DNA from: Xiphydria camelus
Lineage: Eukaryota > Arthropoda > Insecta > Hymenoptera > Xiphydriidae
Length of the DNA: 64,000 bases
Direction: 5' to 3'
Assembly (NCBI GenBank): GCA_963678675.1
Contig: OY783200.1
Location: 19,234,190-19,298,189, forward strand
The stretch's first letter is position 1. Each line of letters begins with the position of its first letter. Position numbers and translations under genes: made by a program. The notes below the pieces were generated by a model. That model was not told where the DNA came from. It saw nothing but the letters and a program-made list of their open reading frames with translations, and made no database searches. Below, piece by piece: positions 11,648 to 23,192 of this stretch.

Positions 11648-12220
11648 CAGGATGTTCGGAAAAAAAAACCGACACAGAAATAGGGGTGATAGGTTACGTC
11701 ATTACAAGTATTTTGATATAAGGGACCTATACCCGCAAGCGCCCCCCCTTTTGGAGATATCAACTTTTCAAGTTTATAACGACCGAGGTTGATCAAAGTA
11801 TAATAATATTGAGTTTTTTGTCTACCTGTACAATTGAAAAACAAATGAAAACTCCTTGTATCCGCATCAGCTTCGAAAAGTACAAGGACTTGAGCCAAGC
11901 GGTTATCCTTTCCGCAAGCAGTTTGCGCAGTGGCACATCTATCCAGAATCGTTTCCGATGTTGCATGGACATGGGTGGCCGTCATTTTGAGCATTTGCTG
12001 TAGTACATTGTTTTTATATCTCGTAAAATTAAATATTCGTTACCATCTTGATACGTTTCTTATTATTCTACTTTGATCAACCTCGGTCGTTATAAACTTG
12101 AAAAGTTGATATCTCCAGAAGGGGGGGCGCTTGCGGGTATAGGTCCCTTATATCAAAATACTTGTAATGACGTAACCTATCACCCCTATTTTTGTGTCGG
12201 TATTTTTTCCGAACACCCTG
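11648..12220. mobile_element. Internally deleted DDE transposon with 155-bp TIRs
   Basis: Ends CAGGATGTTCGG and CCGAACACCCTG are flanked by TA on both sides. The TIRs run about 155 bp (to about 11806, and from about 12066), including GGTCGTTATAAACTTGAAAA and its inverse. The 260-bp interior holds the last codons of a transposase (see 11809-12003). The TACAGGGTG-type end recurs at 46137 and 57175. Tc1/mariner/IS630-like, non-autonomous. Confidence 0.8.
11809..12003 (+). pseudogene. C-terminal remnant of an IS630/mariner-like transposase
   Basis: The frame ends in GGRHFEHLL followed by a stop. The 'HFEHLL' ending is typical of one large group of insect DDE transposases of the IS630/Tc1/mariner superfamily. 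Only the last ~20 residues are convincing; upstream residues look degraded, and the catalytic domain is absent. It is enclosed by the long TIRs of the element at 11648-12220 and reads toward its right end. The same kind of remnant occurs at 57531-57716. Family assignment is by remembered motif and should be searched. Confidence 0.6.
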
Positions 12221-12222
12221 TA

Positions 12223-13570
12223 TAGACCTATATAGACCACTTACGGTGTTAGATAACAATAGCATAGAACTGAGTGACACCAAAGTGTGACGTATATTAG
12301 GTCCACGGCAGTGAAATGGTGTTAAAAATTAACACCACTTTTTTACTGTGTGCGTTCCCTTTGAAAATATAAAGCACACCGTACTCTTTTATTAATCGTA
12401 CTTAATTACCTGGAATTTTCAAATAAAATTCATGACAAAATTAATAAATTTGAAAGGACTAAACCCGATTGTACTCTGACGTATGACTCACAGACGCGAG
12501 TATGCTCGAGCTCTACGCGCGGTAGTGGGGGTATCCTCTCATTTGATTCCTTTGTGTTTAGTCCCCCAAGACAGTTCCTCGAGGAGAACCTACTATATTT
12601 TAATTTCAGACAGCCACACGCATACGTAACTTTTACCCATGGTTTCATTACTTTCATTCGTGCCTCGTGAAGCTTATTTCTCCCGCTTTTAGGGAAAGAG
12701 GGAGAACGAACGAGTTGGGGTATATATCGATGCTGATAATCCACTGGTGGAACCATCGCTGGCACTAGCCTTGTTTCGCCTTATCACCCGGCTTAGGGGG
12801 GGTATGTCGAAGCCGAAGTGCCCGTTTACATGAAAACAGATAGACATCTCGTGTGGGTGCGGAAAGTGACCAGGATGGTTTTCACGTCCTGGGGGAACGT
12901 GGTATATACCTATTCAGCCATTCGTGCCTCGGAGATTCGTAAGGGCCGATATTCAAATACGTCGTTTCCGGGTGATAAATTAATTGGAACTATCGGACAG
13001 CTCGGCGCGGTGCGCTCTTGCTTTTAGCGTCTAACGCGAGTCGAAATCGTTTCTGAAAGGCTCTCGCGCCTCTTTTCGATTACGATAATGAGCAAGCGCT
13101 TCCCGGGAAGCAGTAACACTGCTGCAGGCGTGAACGACAGAATAACGTTACGGAGATTTCTAGGACGCTCGGGTTGATGAATGGTAGTTGCGAGCGTTTC
13201 CCTTCTTCACACACACACACACACACACACACAGGAATTCATTAAGGAACGCTCGTTTACTTTCGCTCTATCTTTACTCCGTGATATGGCGCTAAGTGGA
13301 AATACATTTTTACGACACTAGCCGCTATGGTGGTCCTCGAAGGTTGGCGTGGTAAAAGTGTGTTTTTCTTAAGGCTAACCTCGTATTGTTGGTGGTCAAA
13401 ATATATATTTTTGATACGTTTGAAGCTGAGTCTGGGATAAAGCTGATTTTTATTGAAAAAATGTTTTCGATTCAAGTGAGTTAATTTTTATTTTCATTCA
13501 AATAAGTTTCCAGTCCATGTTTCCCGTTATAGGAATATGGCTAACTCCTAATAAGTTCCTTTATGTTTTA
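12223..13570. other. Intergenic; no gene recognised
   Basis: Contains a 111-codon minus-strand frame (12430-12765) and a 69-codon plus-strand frame (12818-13027) without recognisable domains, plus a short hairpin GGTGTTAAAAATTAACACC near 12320. Confidence 0.45.
13208..13233. repeat. (CA)n microsatellite
   Basis: About 13 uninterrupted CA units. Confidence 0.95.
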
Positions 13571-13674
13571 GAGGAGACCGGGGCAAGTTGATACACGAAT
13601 TTGGCCCCTTTTTAACATAAAATGTAACAGCAATGAGAGGCCAACTTCACACATCAACCTACCCCGGTCTCCCC
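13571..13674. mobile_element. 104-bp mini-MITE
   Basis: GGAGACCGGGGCAAGTTGAT at the left is mirrored at the right (ATCAACCTACCCCGGTCTCC) with a few mismatches. The arms cover most of its length. No coding potential. Confidence 0.65.
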
Positions 13675-14801
13675 TATGTTAAAGAATTAATGCATCAACT
13701 AGAATAGAAGATTACTCATTATAAAAAGATTATTTTTCCAAAATTTATAAAATTATGAAATGTAAATACAAGAGGATTGTCCAAGAATAAGACAAAAACT
13801 TCTTATCCAAATATACGTATAGCTATTATTAGAAAGAAACCTAAATTATAAAATTTTCTATCGTTTCCTATAAAGTGTATGACAAAAGTTCAGAGAATTT
13901 TGATTCTATGACACTCTATACTGAAATACCGTTACAACAACGAACTTCCACTCAGATACGAGCAATAAAATGGTACGCGCAATTTTTTACAACGTCCAAT
14001 ACGTGCTCGGCGTATAGATACCATTTTTTTTCCACCGCACATTAACCGTATACTTTACGGCGCCGAGTGGGCACTTGTATATCGTGCACCGCCGATAAGT
14101 AACCACTGGGCACTAGATTTCATACGAGTTATGGGTAAACGCGTGTGTGAATGTTATCGCGCTATAATTAAAGTGGCGCTCCAACGAAGAGTACACGGTA
14201 AATCAAGGGACCCTTTGCGCTGGGTATCTAACAGGTTTCCAGGTCAACCTGTAATTAAGTTATCGAGTCCATATTCACCCTCCCTCCCTTTCTACTTCCT
14301 CCTCACCACTGCTTCTCCTTCTCTCAGCTAACATCGTTAACAATGCCGCACGATCTATACTCGTTGATAAAGTGTAAACGGGACGTTACGTCGAAAGAGA
14401 CGCACACATCGACGTTATACACGCTTTTTCTAATTGTTGGGCTTGGCTTTTCCTTTTCTTTGTGATCTTTCTATTTTTCTATGGAAATCCTACAAGACGA
14501 AGATTCTGATAAAATGAATATCTATTTATTTTAACGGCTTTTAAAAGAAATTAAATTTTTTAAATATTAATCTAAAATTTAGTTCGAAATTTCGATTGAA
14601 TATAACTTCGTATCGCAGGCGATAAAATTGCTTTCAAATTTAATATAGATAAGTAGACATGTTAGAAATGAAAAAAAAACCTAGTTTAAAAATTAACGCA
14701 ATATTTCAAGTTCTAAATTTTTAAATAACACGACTCAAATGTAATACAAGATCGTATTAAAACCAATTAGTAGAGTCAATCAATCATAAAAGAAGGGGGT
14801 G
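13675..14801. other. Intergenic; no gene recognised
   Basis: A+T-rich on both sides of a short GC-richer stretch (about 14000-14330). A 66-codon frame at 14131-14331 has no recognisable domain. Confidence 0.45.
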
Positions 14802-15419
14802 GATAAAAAAATTGGGGTAGGGCTCAATTTTTAATATGTTGTTTCTGGCGGCCAAAAAGATAAGATCCCAAGTTCTCGTATCCTCCCTTACCTGTATCCC
14901 ACCTTGAAAAAGTTGTTGGAATCGATTTATCTCGCTACCTCTATTCGTCGGAAGGAAAAAAGAGTAAGGACAAAAATTGTAGAGCTCGAAATTTGTAATA
15001 TTTTTGGTCTTATACTGAATTCTCTGTAGTCAGTCCCCAAAAAGACAGAGGGTATCAAAGTTTCCAAAAGTTATAATCAATACATACCTATGTTTCTAAT
15101 AGATTTTTTCGAGATCTACAAGTTTTACGAGAAGGTCAAAATACGGAGAAGCTAATTTTTAGAAACTCTGGCGCCATCTATCTTCTTGGGAACTAATTAC
15201 AGAAAGTTGGGTCTCAGAAGAAAAACGTTGAAAATTTCGAGGTGTACAATTTAGTTCCTAAAAATTTTTCCCTCCGGTGATCAGGACACGAGATAAATTG
15301 ATTCCAAAATTTGTTTCAAGATGGCGGTGAAGGAATACAGGTGGGGATACGGGAACTTGGGATTTTAACCACCAGAAACAATATATTAAAAATTCAGTTC
15401 TACCCTAATGTTTTTTATC
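14802..15419. mobile_element. ~620-bp element with ~120-bp TIRs
   Basis: Left GGATAAAAAAATTGGGGTAG and onward through TTTTTAATATGTTGTTTCTGG is mirrored at the right (TTTTTTATC end). Complementarity continues to about 14930 and 15290. The interior is non-coding. Superfamily unknown. Confidence 0.75.
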
Positions 15420-15439
15420 TCAAATAACTTATTGACGGT

Positions 15440-15852
15440 ACTATTATAAATATAGGTTGCTGAACCTAGACAGGGCTCAGCTACGGTGGATCGTGGGGCT
15501 TGTCACTGGGCATTGGCTCACAAGAAAGCACTTGGGGAACATGAGCCTCGAGACGGAGGTACTGTGCCCCAGGTGCGGAGATGAAGAGGAAACTCCCCTT
15601 CATATACTGGTGCACTGCGAGAGGCTGACGGCCCTTAGGTACTCTATCTTGGGGGCCCCCTCTTTCGACGATGCCAGTATCAAGGACATCGGGGTGGGCG
15701 AGCTTTTGCGCTTTGCGAGGAAGGCTGGCATACCCAGTAGTCACATCTAGGGCTGCCCCAATTGGGGCCCGGGCACAATGGTCCACTAGGGCTGAGCGCC
15801 CGGTTGATGCCAACCCACACAATACAATACAAATACAATACTATTATAAATA
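15440..15852 (+). mobile_element. 5'-truncated non-LTR retrotransposon with 13-bp target duplication
   Basis: ACTATTATAAATA occurs at 15440-15452 and again at 15840-15852, bounding a 387-bp insert. The insert starts inside the ORF2 C-terminus, has a short 3' UTR and ends in an (ACAAT)/(ATACA)-type A-rich tail immediately before the second duplication. This is the classic product of target-primed reverse transcription aborted early. The perfect duplication implies a recent event. Confidence 0.9.
15455..15750 (+). pseudogene. C-terminal end of a Jockey/LOA-type LINE ORF2
   Basis: About 98 codons remain, starting mid-protein with LLNLDRAQLRW. Recognisable landmarks are the GHW...KHL segment and a Cys/His cluster, CPRCG...EEETPLHILVHC, that follows the RNase H domain in many insect non-LTR elements. 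Reverse transcriptase and endonuclease are absent, so the copy is dead on arrival. It ends with a natural stop just before the 3' UTR. A longer overlapping frame on the other strand is a shadow. Clade assignment is from motif memory. Confidence 0.8.
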
Positions 15853-16583
15853 GACGATGTGCTAAAGAATTTCCCAAAAATAGGACATTTTGAAAAATGC
15901 CAAGAAAGATATTCCTAATTCTACAAATAAGAACAAAAGTTTTCCAGTTACGTAGGATAATCCATTTTATATATTAAAAGAGATTGTAATAATGTAACGT
16001 CATTCATGCATAAAAGCGTCAAGAGAAAAAGAACTAAAATAAAAAAAGTTCCTACACAGTCGAAACTATTCAACCCACCTTAAAGGGACGCGATGTATGG
16101 GTGCACTGCGGCGGCCCTTTAATTCCTCGAAGGTATATCTCCCCAAAACGCTATACCTGCACCATTATCTAAATTCTCCGGTGACGCCGTTAAGAGGGTG
16201 GGCGAGGGTACGAGGACGGGAGAGACCTCTTCCTCCTCGCACACGTATGCCACCCTAGGAGACGCCCTCGATTTCGACGACGTCGACGACGCGTATCCAC
16301 GCCTAACCCGAGGAGCGAAGTGGAATTTCACTCGCGCTATCTCCATTTCTGTCTCATTCTCCTCGGCTCCCGCGCCCTATATTTCTTCTCCTTCGCGGGG
16401 TGCGCCGCGTCTTCACGCTCCCGTGACTTTCGACGTCGGAATATAACGCCCCGCGAGATTTTTCCCGAGCGATTTGCGCCCCGCGCTGAACGCAACTCGC
16501 GTTTCGCGCCATTGCCCGTGAAAATTATGCAAGAAAACTCTATTTCGACTCGTCGGCGTCACTGCGCGCTAGTCTCGAATGTA
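15853..16583. other. Intergenic; GC-rich 16100-16560, no gene recognised
   Basis: Overlapping frames of 75-145 codons on both strands lack any recognisable domain and follow the base composition. Confidence 0.45.
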
Positions 16584-16922
16584 TTATCAAGAGACACGGT
16601 AGTGTCTCGCGGCATGTTCATTCAAGTAGTTCGTCAGAACGACGCCGATAGCGCTGTCGCAGCGAGCGAGCACCCGTGTATCTTTACAGGAAAAATGTCT
16701 GCCCCCTTCACCCCTCAAATTTTACATCGAATTTTCTCAATAAATATACGGTTATAACCAAAACTGTGCTTAGTTACGCCATATAAATCGACTATTCTCT
16801 ATTGATAGAGACCAGAATAAATGTTATAAGTTAAATATTAACAGAGATTCGCCCTTAGCAACGCTAAGCCACGCCCCTGCCGCCTGAAAGTCGAGAATCC
16901 GATTTCTCGGGCAATATATATA

Positions 16923-17578
16923 CAGTGAAACCTCGGATTGCGAGTAACTTGGTTTACGAGTGTTCCGCAAGACGAGCAAAATATTATGATTTGATAAGCG
17001 AGCAATGTTTTGCAATACGAGCTCCCGAGAGTACGAACACGTCTCTATTTCATCTGGTGATGAGGAGGATAATAACGCAGAGGAATCTCTCAGTTCAAAT
17101 ACTATTAGGGAGATGTGTAAAATGTGGGACACGGTGCAAAATGTTGTTGAAAAACATCACCCAAATAAGGCTGCAGCAATACGAGCAATTCATTTGTTTA
17201 ACGACAACGTAATGTTACATTTTCGTCAAATTCTTAAAAGGAGGCAAAAACAAGCGTTATTGGATAGATTCCTTGTTAAACTCCCACAAAATGAAAAAGA
17301 TTCCACTTAAAATACAAACCGGAGTGCTTTCATTAGTGACAGTGAAATCCGTCCAAACGTGATAACGTTACTATGTGCTTCTCTCTTCTCTGTTAGCTTT
17401 CATTTTGACTTAGAATGTATGTTAATTTTTATCACTTTTATATATGAATAAATATTTTTGGAACGAATTATCCCATTTTCCATTATTTCTTATGGTGAAA
17501 TTCGCTTTGATATACGAGTGCTTTGGATTACGAGTACTTCCGCGGAACGAATTATGCTCGCAAACCGAGGTACTACTG
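16923..17578 (+). mobile_element. Internally deleted Tigger/pogo-like transposon
   Basis: Ends CAGTGAAACCTCGGATTGCG and, inverted at the right, CAGTAGTACCTCGGTTTGCG, each next to TA. Subterminal 'TTACGAGT' motifs repeat, as is usual for Tigger ends. Copy B of the block has the uninterrupted site (ATAAATATATATGTCTCAATG), so insertion followed or separated from the duplication. At 656 bp it is far shorter than a full element (about 2-2.5 kb) and retains only the transposase C-terminus. Confidence 0.85.
17005..17310 (+). pseudogene. Tigger/pogo transposase C-terminal remnant
   Basis: A frame of about 100 codons whose second half matches the well-known tail of Tigger transposases: EMCKMWDTVQNVVEKHHPNK, then a FNDN motif, HFRQILKRRQKQ and LDRFLVK. 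The DNA-binding CENP-B/HTH and the DDE catalytic core are missing. It sits wholly within the TIRs at 16923-17578, reading toward the right end. The first ~30 codons are acidic linker sequence (DEEDNN). It cannot transpose by itself; a full-length relative elsewhere would have to mobilise it. Frame intact but not a functional enzyme. Confidence 0.8.
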
Positions 17579-17929
17579 TATGTTAAAATGTCACTCTAAT
17601 TCCGCCTACCTTCGGCGATAGTCGGCCATGATCGGAAATGTCTACACAGATGCGGGTACACGCATACGCCATCAAATGTATGTGAGAGTGTGTGAGAGAA
17701 TATATTCCTTGAATGTTTGGTCATGGATTTCAAAGTGAATAAAATATTTCCATTCGCGTAATGATTTCCCTCGCGTTTATTTCGATCCTCGGACGCGCTT
17801 GTTAATAAAAAGCGATAATTCAGTGCAATCTTAGTAATGAATCTCAATAGTGGTGAATGTGACAGACGCTCCGTATAGTTTAATAATCGTTTGTATTTTT
17901 TTTGTTTAATCGTGATAATCAACGGATGC

Positions 17930-18626
17930 AGTGGTATTTTTCTCTAGTTGCCTGTGCATCAAGAGCAGGAAAGGAGACGGTCTCAGAAGAATTCCCATCA
18001 GATAAGTTTAATTGACATCTGACAACTTTAACCTCACTTTCGATGGAAGGACAAATATCTTTGTGTTCATTCAATTTTTTGTTTTCAGCGTCATGCGAGC
18101 ATGGGGTGAATCGATGGATTAACAAATAAATTTGATGTTTCTTCTCCATCAAAGCCGTGGCAGAAGAATAGCAGATGCAATTGAATTGGATCACAATAAT
18201 CAAGTAATTACTTTAACATTAGTTTTTCTCTATAGATATATTTCCTCCTTCGTACTATATTTTAAATAGTGAAATGCTGGATATAATTTTGTTATTTATA
18301 ATCTGTTACAGAAATAAACGTGCTGCTATTCAATTCCACCCAGAAGGACTCCAAATCATGTGCGAACCCGAGGGGGTTTCTTTCGAACGAGAGATCGTCC
18401 ACTTGTTATTCCAAGAACCAGCTGCATTGGTTCATTCCGCGAGTTAGATTTGCTGCCTCGAGTGCATGGACATGCGTCCATCCTTCAATATCCTCCCTGC
18501 CATGGTCTTGCTGATTCTAACCTCTGTTGCCACAGCCCGAATGCTCGTCGAAGGTTATTCCTTATTCTTTCTAGCACAGATCTATATTATGCTGCACCTG
18601 TATTCTTCGGAGACTTCCTAAAATAA
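17930..18626 (+). other. Conserved, undetermined segment of the duplicated block
   Basis: Copy A 17930-18626 pairs with copy B 47890-48650. Short frames stay open in both copies: the segment containing PSDKFN...LSMEGQISLC (stop in A, open in B as part of 47894-48184), and after a good acceptor-like site (TTATAATCTGTTACAG at 18297-18312) a frame reading IQFHPEGLQIMCEPEGVSF. Another overlapping frame (18360-18626) is also open in both. I recognise no domain. It may be decayed exons of a gene carried by the block, or chance. Confidence 0.35.
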
Positions 18627-18747
18627 TTATAAAAACCCCATATAATTCAGCCCTGACAAGTACAATCTTATCGAGCTGTACCTTATCGAGGAGATCTTTC
18701 GATGTAATGATTCCGAAATGTTTCTATGATATTTTGCAACATTCGAG

Positions 18748-19750
<1,003 letters not shown>

Positions 19751-19888
19751 ATCGAGAAATATATATTTCTAACACACATACGGTAGTATTCACGAATATT
19801 GCAAAATATCGCAGGAATGTTACAGAAAAGTTACTTGCAAAAACGTGCTTTGTGGGGTGTAAATGATTATACCAGAGGCGAAGAAGAG

Positions 19889-20315
19889 ATGAAATAAAAG
19901 TGAGGTATATGTACACTTCACGTTTGACAGGTTTGTATATAAATTGGAACTTGTGTGATAGTATAATACGAAAGAGGAAATATATATCGATAAAGAAAAA
20001 ATAATAATAAAGTAGTTACTCCATTATTGTAATCCAATTCCATTGTATCCCTTATTTTTCTCCCACGACTTTGATTATTGATAGTGGATCGATCAGCCAA
20101 TAAATTTGATTTTTATTCACTATCAACTATCAAAGTCGTGGCAGAAAAATAAGGGATACAATGGAATTGGATTACAGTAATGTAGTAACTACTTTATTAT
20201 TATTTTTTCTTTATCGATATATTTCCTCTTTCGTATTATACTATCCCAAGTTCGAATTTATATACCGACCTGTGTCAAACGTGAAGTGTACATGTACCTC
20301 ACTTTTATTTCATTA
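19889..20315. repeat. Palindrome in duplicated block, copy A
   Basis: Left ATGAAATAAAAGTGAGGTA is mirrored by the right end near 20315, and the arms include CCACGACTTTGAT and its inverse, meeting near 20103. Copy B has the same palindrome at 48918-49339. The arm sequence also recurs, diverged, at about 18120-18240. Non-coding. Confidence 0.8.
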
Positions 20316-21430
20316 AGTATTACTGTAGAACGAGTACGTTAGAAGATTTTCATGAAGGCTCACGATTTTCTCACATGTCATCTCGTACAGGTGCAACCGA
20401 AGGGGATCTAGCTCGTGTCCTGTCCGTAAAAAGATGACTCGATGGACATCGGAGAATGTCCGGCTTGTCACGGAGCGCCTATTACCCACGGTACATTAAT
20501 TGCAATACGCGCTTCTCGTTTCATTCAACTATTCCAGCGTTAAATAACTTTTACTTCTTTCAAGGTAATAACCTTTTATGAACTATTCGTGGTAGGAGGC
20601 AGCGATCGATATTAGCAACTCGTCGTAGACAAGTTCGTCTAATAAAACTAAAAGGTAATTCGGTGTACCGAACTACTACTGCGATAATGTGCCCGAGCTC
20701 ACGGTCTATTCTGCGATTAACATTAACGTAATCGTGATTATACTCGGGTGATGGGTGTTCCAAAAGAGGTAAAGTTGATACTAAACATCAGATGCTGTAA
20801 GCTGACTTGCTAGTGTATGCTTTGCAACTGGCACATCATCGCAGGAATAATTTGTTTACGATTAGTCACAATCATTGATCGCTGTCCCCTACGATGAACA
20901 GTTTGTACAAGGTAAATACTTTGAAAGAAGTGAAAGTTATTTAAAGCAGGAATAATTGAAACGAAAAGCGCATATTACAATAAACGTACCGTGGGTAATA
21001 GGCGCTCGGTGACAAGTCTGACATTCTCCGATGTCCATCGAGTCATCTTTTTACGGACAGGACACGAGCTAGGTCCTCTTCGGTTGCACCTGTACGAGAT
21101 GACATGTCAGAGTCTGCAGTAATACATTAGATAAAAGTGAGGTACATGTACACTTCACGTTTGATAGGTCGGTATATATTATAAATTCGAACTTGGGATA
21201 GTATAATACGAAAGAGGGACTATATCGATAAAGAAAAAATAATAATAAAGTAGTTACTACATTACTGTAATCCAATTCCATTGAATCCTTTATTTTTCTG
21301 CCACGACTTTGATAGTTGATAGTGAATAAAAATCAAATTTATTGGCTGGTCCATCCACTATCAACAATCAAAGTCGTGGCAGAAAAATAAGGGATACAAT
21401 GGAATTGGATTACAATAATGGAGTAGGTAA
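20101..21430. repeat. Large inverted repeat around a 345-bp unique centre
   Basis: Sequence from about 20101 to 20575 (including GACTCGATGGACATCGGAGA) returns inverted from about 20921 to 21345, followed by the start of another palindrome half to about 21430. The order is X, X', Y, centre, Y', X, partial X'. Copy B has only the left half (to about 49610), then diverges. The centre (20576-20920) has no recognisable gene. Confidence 0.75.
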
Positions 21431-21790
21431 CTACTTTAAACACTTGGGGAAACTCACCGAAGAAACCCGTATAATTATTATTTTTTATCACTTGTACACT
21501 TGATTTCGAGGTTACATGCTTCGATCTCCCGAATTGACAGCTACCGGGAGATCAGGGGGTACTTTCTCGAGTCACTCGTATCTCTTTGCGTGCACGCAAC
21601 TCAGCGAAGGGACCAATCAGGATCAGGTATTCCATTGCGGTGGGGGTCCTGATTGGTCTACTCGCTAAGAAACGTATACGGATAACCCACCCGCCCTCAC
21701 CATAACGGAATACTTGATCTGCAACAGTTAATAGATGATTTTTATTTGCATTGGCATGTTTATGATGATATTTGCAATTAATGTTCTACT
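21431..21790. other. Short unique stretch; no gene
   Basis: Contains small inverted repeats around GACCAATCAGGATC and GGTCCTGATTGGTC (about 21612-21660). No coding signal. Confidence 0.4.
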
Positions 21791-21948
21791 CGGACTGAAA
21801 TGAGTCGTAAGGTTAGCATCGAAGCTGTAAATGATGTGGTAATAATTAAATTAAATTTATTTACGAGTAAGGGCGAAATTTCAGCGGTGCATGCAAAAGG
21901 ATTTCTTAAAAGTATTCCAACGTCTCGAGTTAATATATGTAACAACAT

Positions 21949-22201
21949 ATCGTCCCCTTCCTGCAAAAAGTCACTAACTAACATTTATCATCAACTGACT
22001 TAGTAGGTAGTTTCTGCTCTATAATATCGGTATTATATTTCGGTTCATGACTTTTTATGATGCGCGCATGCTCACTTCCAACGCATTTAGCACTTAGTGA
22101 GTTTTACCATTTAAAGATTTAATAAAATTAAGCTACTAGGTCCAGTTAGGTGAATTTTACAAAATATGTTAATTAGTGACTTTTTGCAGGAAGGGGACGA
22201 T
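21949..22201. mobile_element. 253-bp TIR element inserted in the USP-like frame
   Basis: ATCGTCCCCTTCCTGCAAAA begins both ends (inverted), with about 35 bp of near-perfect TIR. Copy B lacks it: there GTAACAACATTTATACTGTC is continuous. Non-coding MITE of unknown class. Confidence 0.8.
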
Positions 22202-22616
22202 ATATATACCCAGGTAGCATACTGACGTTAGAATAACATCTCAGACGTCATTTTTTGGTCAGTATAGGGTTTCAGACGTCAGTTGTCGTAATATTAACGT
22301 CACAGGGACGTCATATTTACGACGTACCTTGGACGTCAAAATTCAACGTCTTTTTGACGGAACTTTTCCGTAATTTTTAATGACGAACAAGACTTAGAAA
22401 AATTTCCGTCTCCTGCATATATAGGCTTGAAAATTTATTTGTGAATAAATGGACAAAAATTGTAATTTGTTCAATTATTAAACCAATAAATTATTTCATT
22501 TAGTCTCCAGAGTATGTTGAGCAAGTTATAAACTATACTATTTATTAAAAAGCATAGATTATTAAAGTAAATGAAAGACAATCAATTAATGTAGGATGAT
22601 TAAACATTCACATAAT

Positions 22617-22665
22617 TATTTATTTATTTATTTATTTATATTTATTTATTTATTATTTATTTCTT
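22617..22665. repeat. (TTTA)n-type simple repeat
   Basis: Repeated TATTTATT words, roughly 50 bp. Confidence 0.85.
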
Positions 22666-22887
22666 GCATAGACGCAAATTGATATTAGTATCAATTTGCG
22701 TCTATGCAAGAACATTTATCAAAAGATACAATCATAAATTTAGAAAAATGTTGAGAAAAGAATAATACAATTATAAAATCTTATTTATTCAAGCTCTTTC
22801 TTATTGAAAAGTAATATACATTTATTCATCAAACTTCATATGAACACTAATACATAGTAATAATATTCTTAACCACAGAAGCGTGCA

Positions 22888-22965
22888 GCAGATGAGGACT
22901 CGAGGACACCGACCGATCAACGAAGTTAAGCAGCGAAAAGTACGGACACTAGCTCACGATGAAGA
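22888..22965 (+). ncRNA. 5S rRNA-derived fragment
   Basis: CGATCAACGAAGTTAAGCAG matches the internal promoter region of animal 5S rRNA (CCGATCACCGAAGTTAAGCAGC) with one mismatch. It is preceded by GAGGACTCGAGGACACCGAC. Downstream it degenerates (AGTACGGACACTAGCTC). The same leader occurs in the second 5S-like piece at 56190-56290 on the minus strand, so both probably come from one 5S-derived SINE family rather than from independent 5S pseudogenes. Confidence 0.55.
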
Positions 22966-22972
22966 TATACAC

Positions 22973-23192
22973 TCGGCGTCTCGGATTCTGTCTCTGGTGA
23001 CTTTTTTTAAATGTTATTTTTAAACGTACTAACCAATGATTAATCAATTCTCATGCTTTTATTAACGAGAGTAGACACTACTGTAGCTAATGAGGGCATG
23101 AGAATTAATTGTTCATTGGTTAGTACGTTTAAAAATAACATTTAAAAAAAGTCACCAGCGACATAATCCGAGACGCCGGGTGTACGTCAGAT
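22973..23192. repeat. 220-bp palindrome nested in the ACGTC-rich element
   Basis: CGGCGTCTCGGATT...GGTGACTTTTTTTAAATG is mirrored on the right, with the centre near 23080. The arms include AACGTACTAACCAATGA and its inverse. Probably a separate fold-back insertion. Confidence 0.75.

Noticed and set aside
11395..11994. 199-codon minus-strand frame
   Set aside because: It crosses the left TIR of the element at 11648 and flanking DNA; the recognisable transposase remnant is on the plus strand.
15481..15822. 113-codon minus-strand frame
   Set aside because: Shadow of the LINE ORF2 fragment on the plus strand, which has the recognisable motifs.
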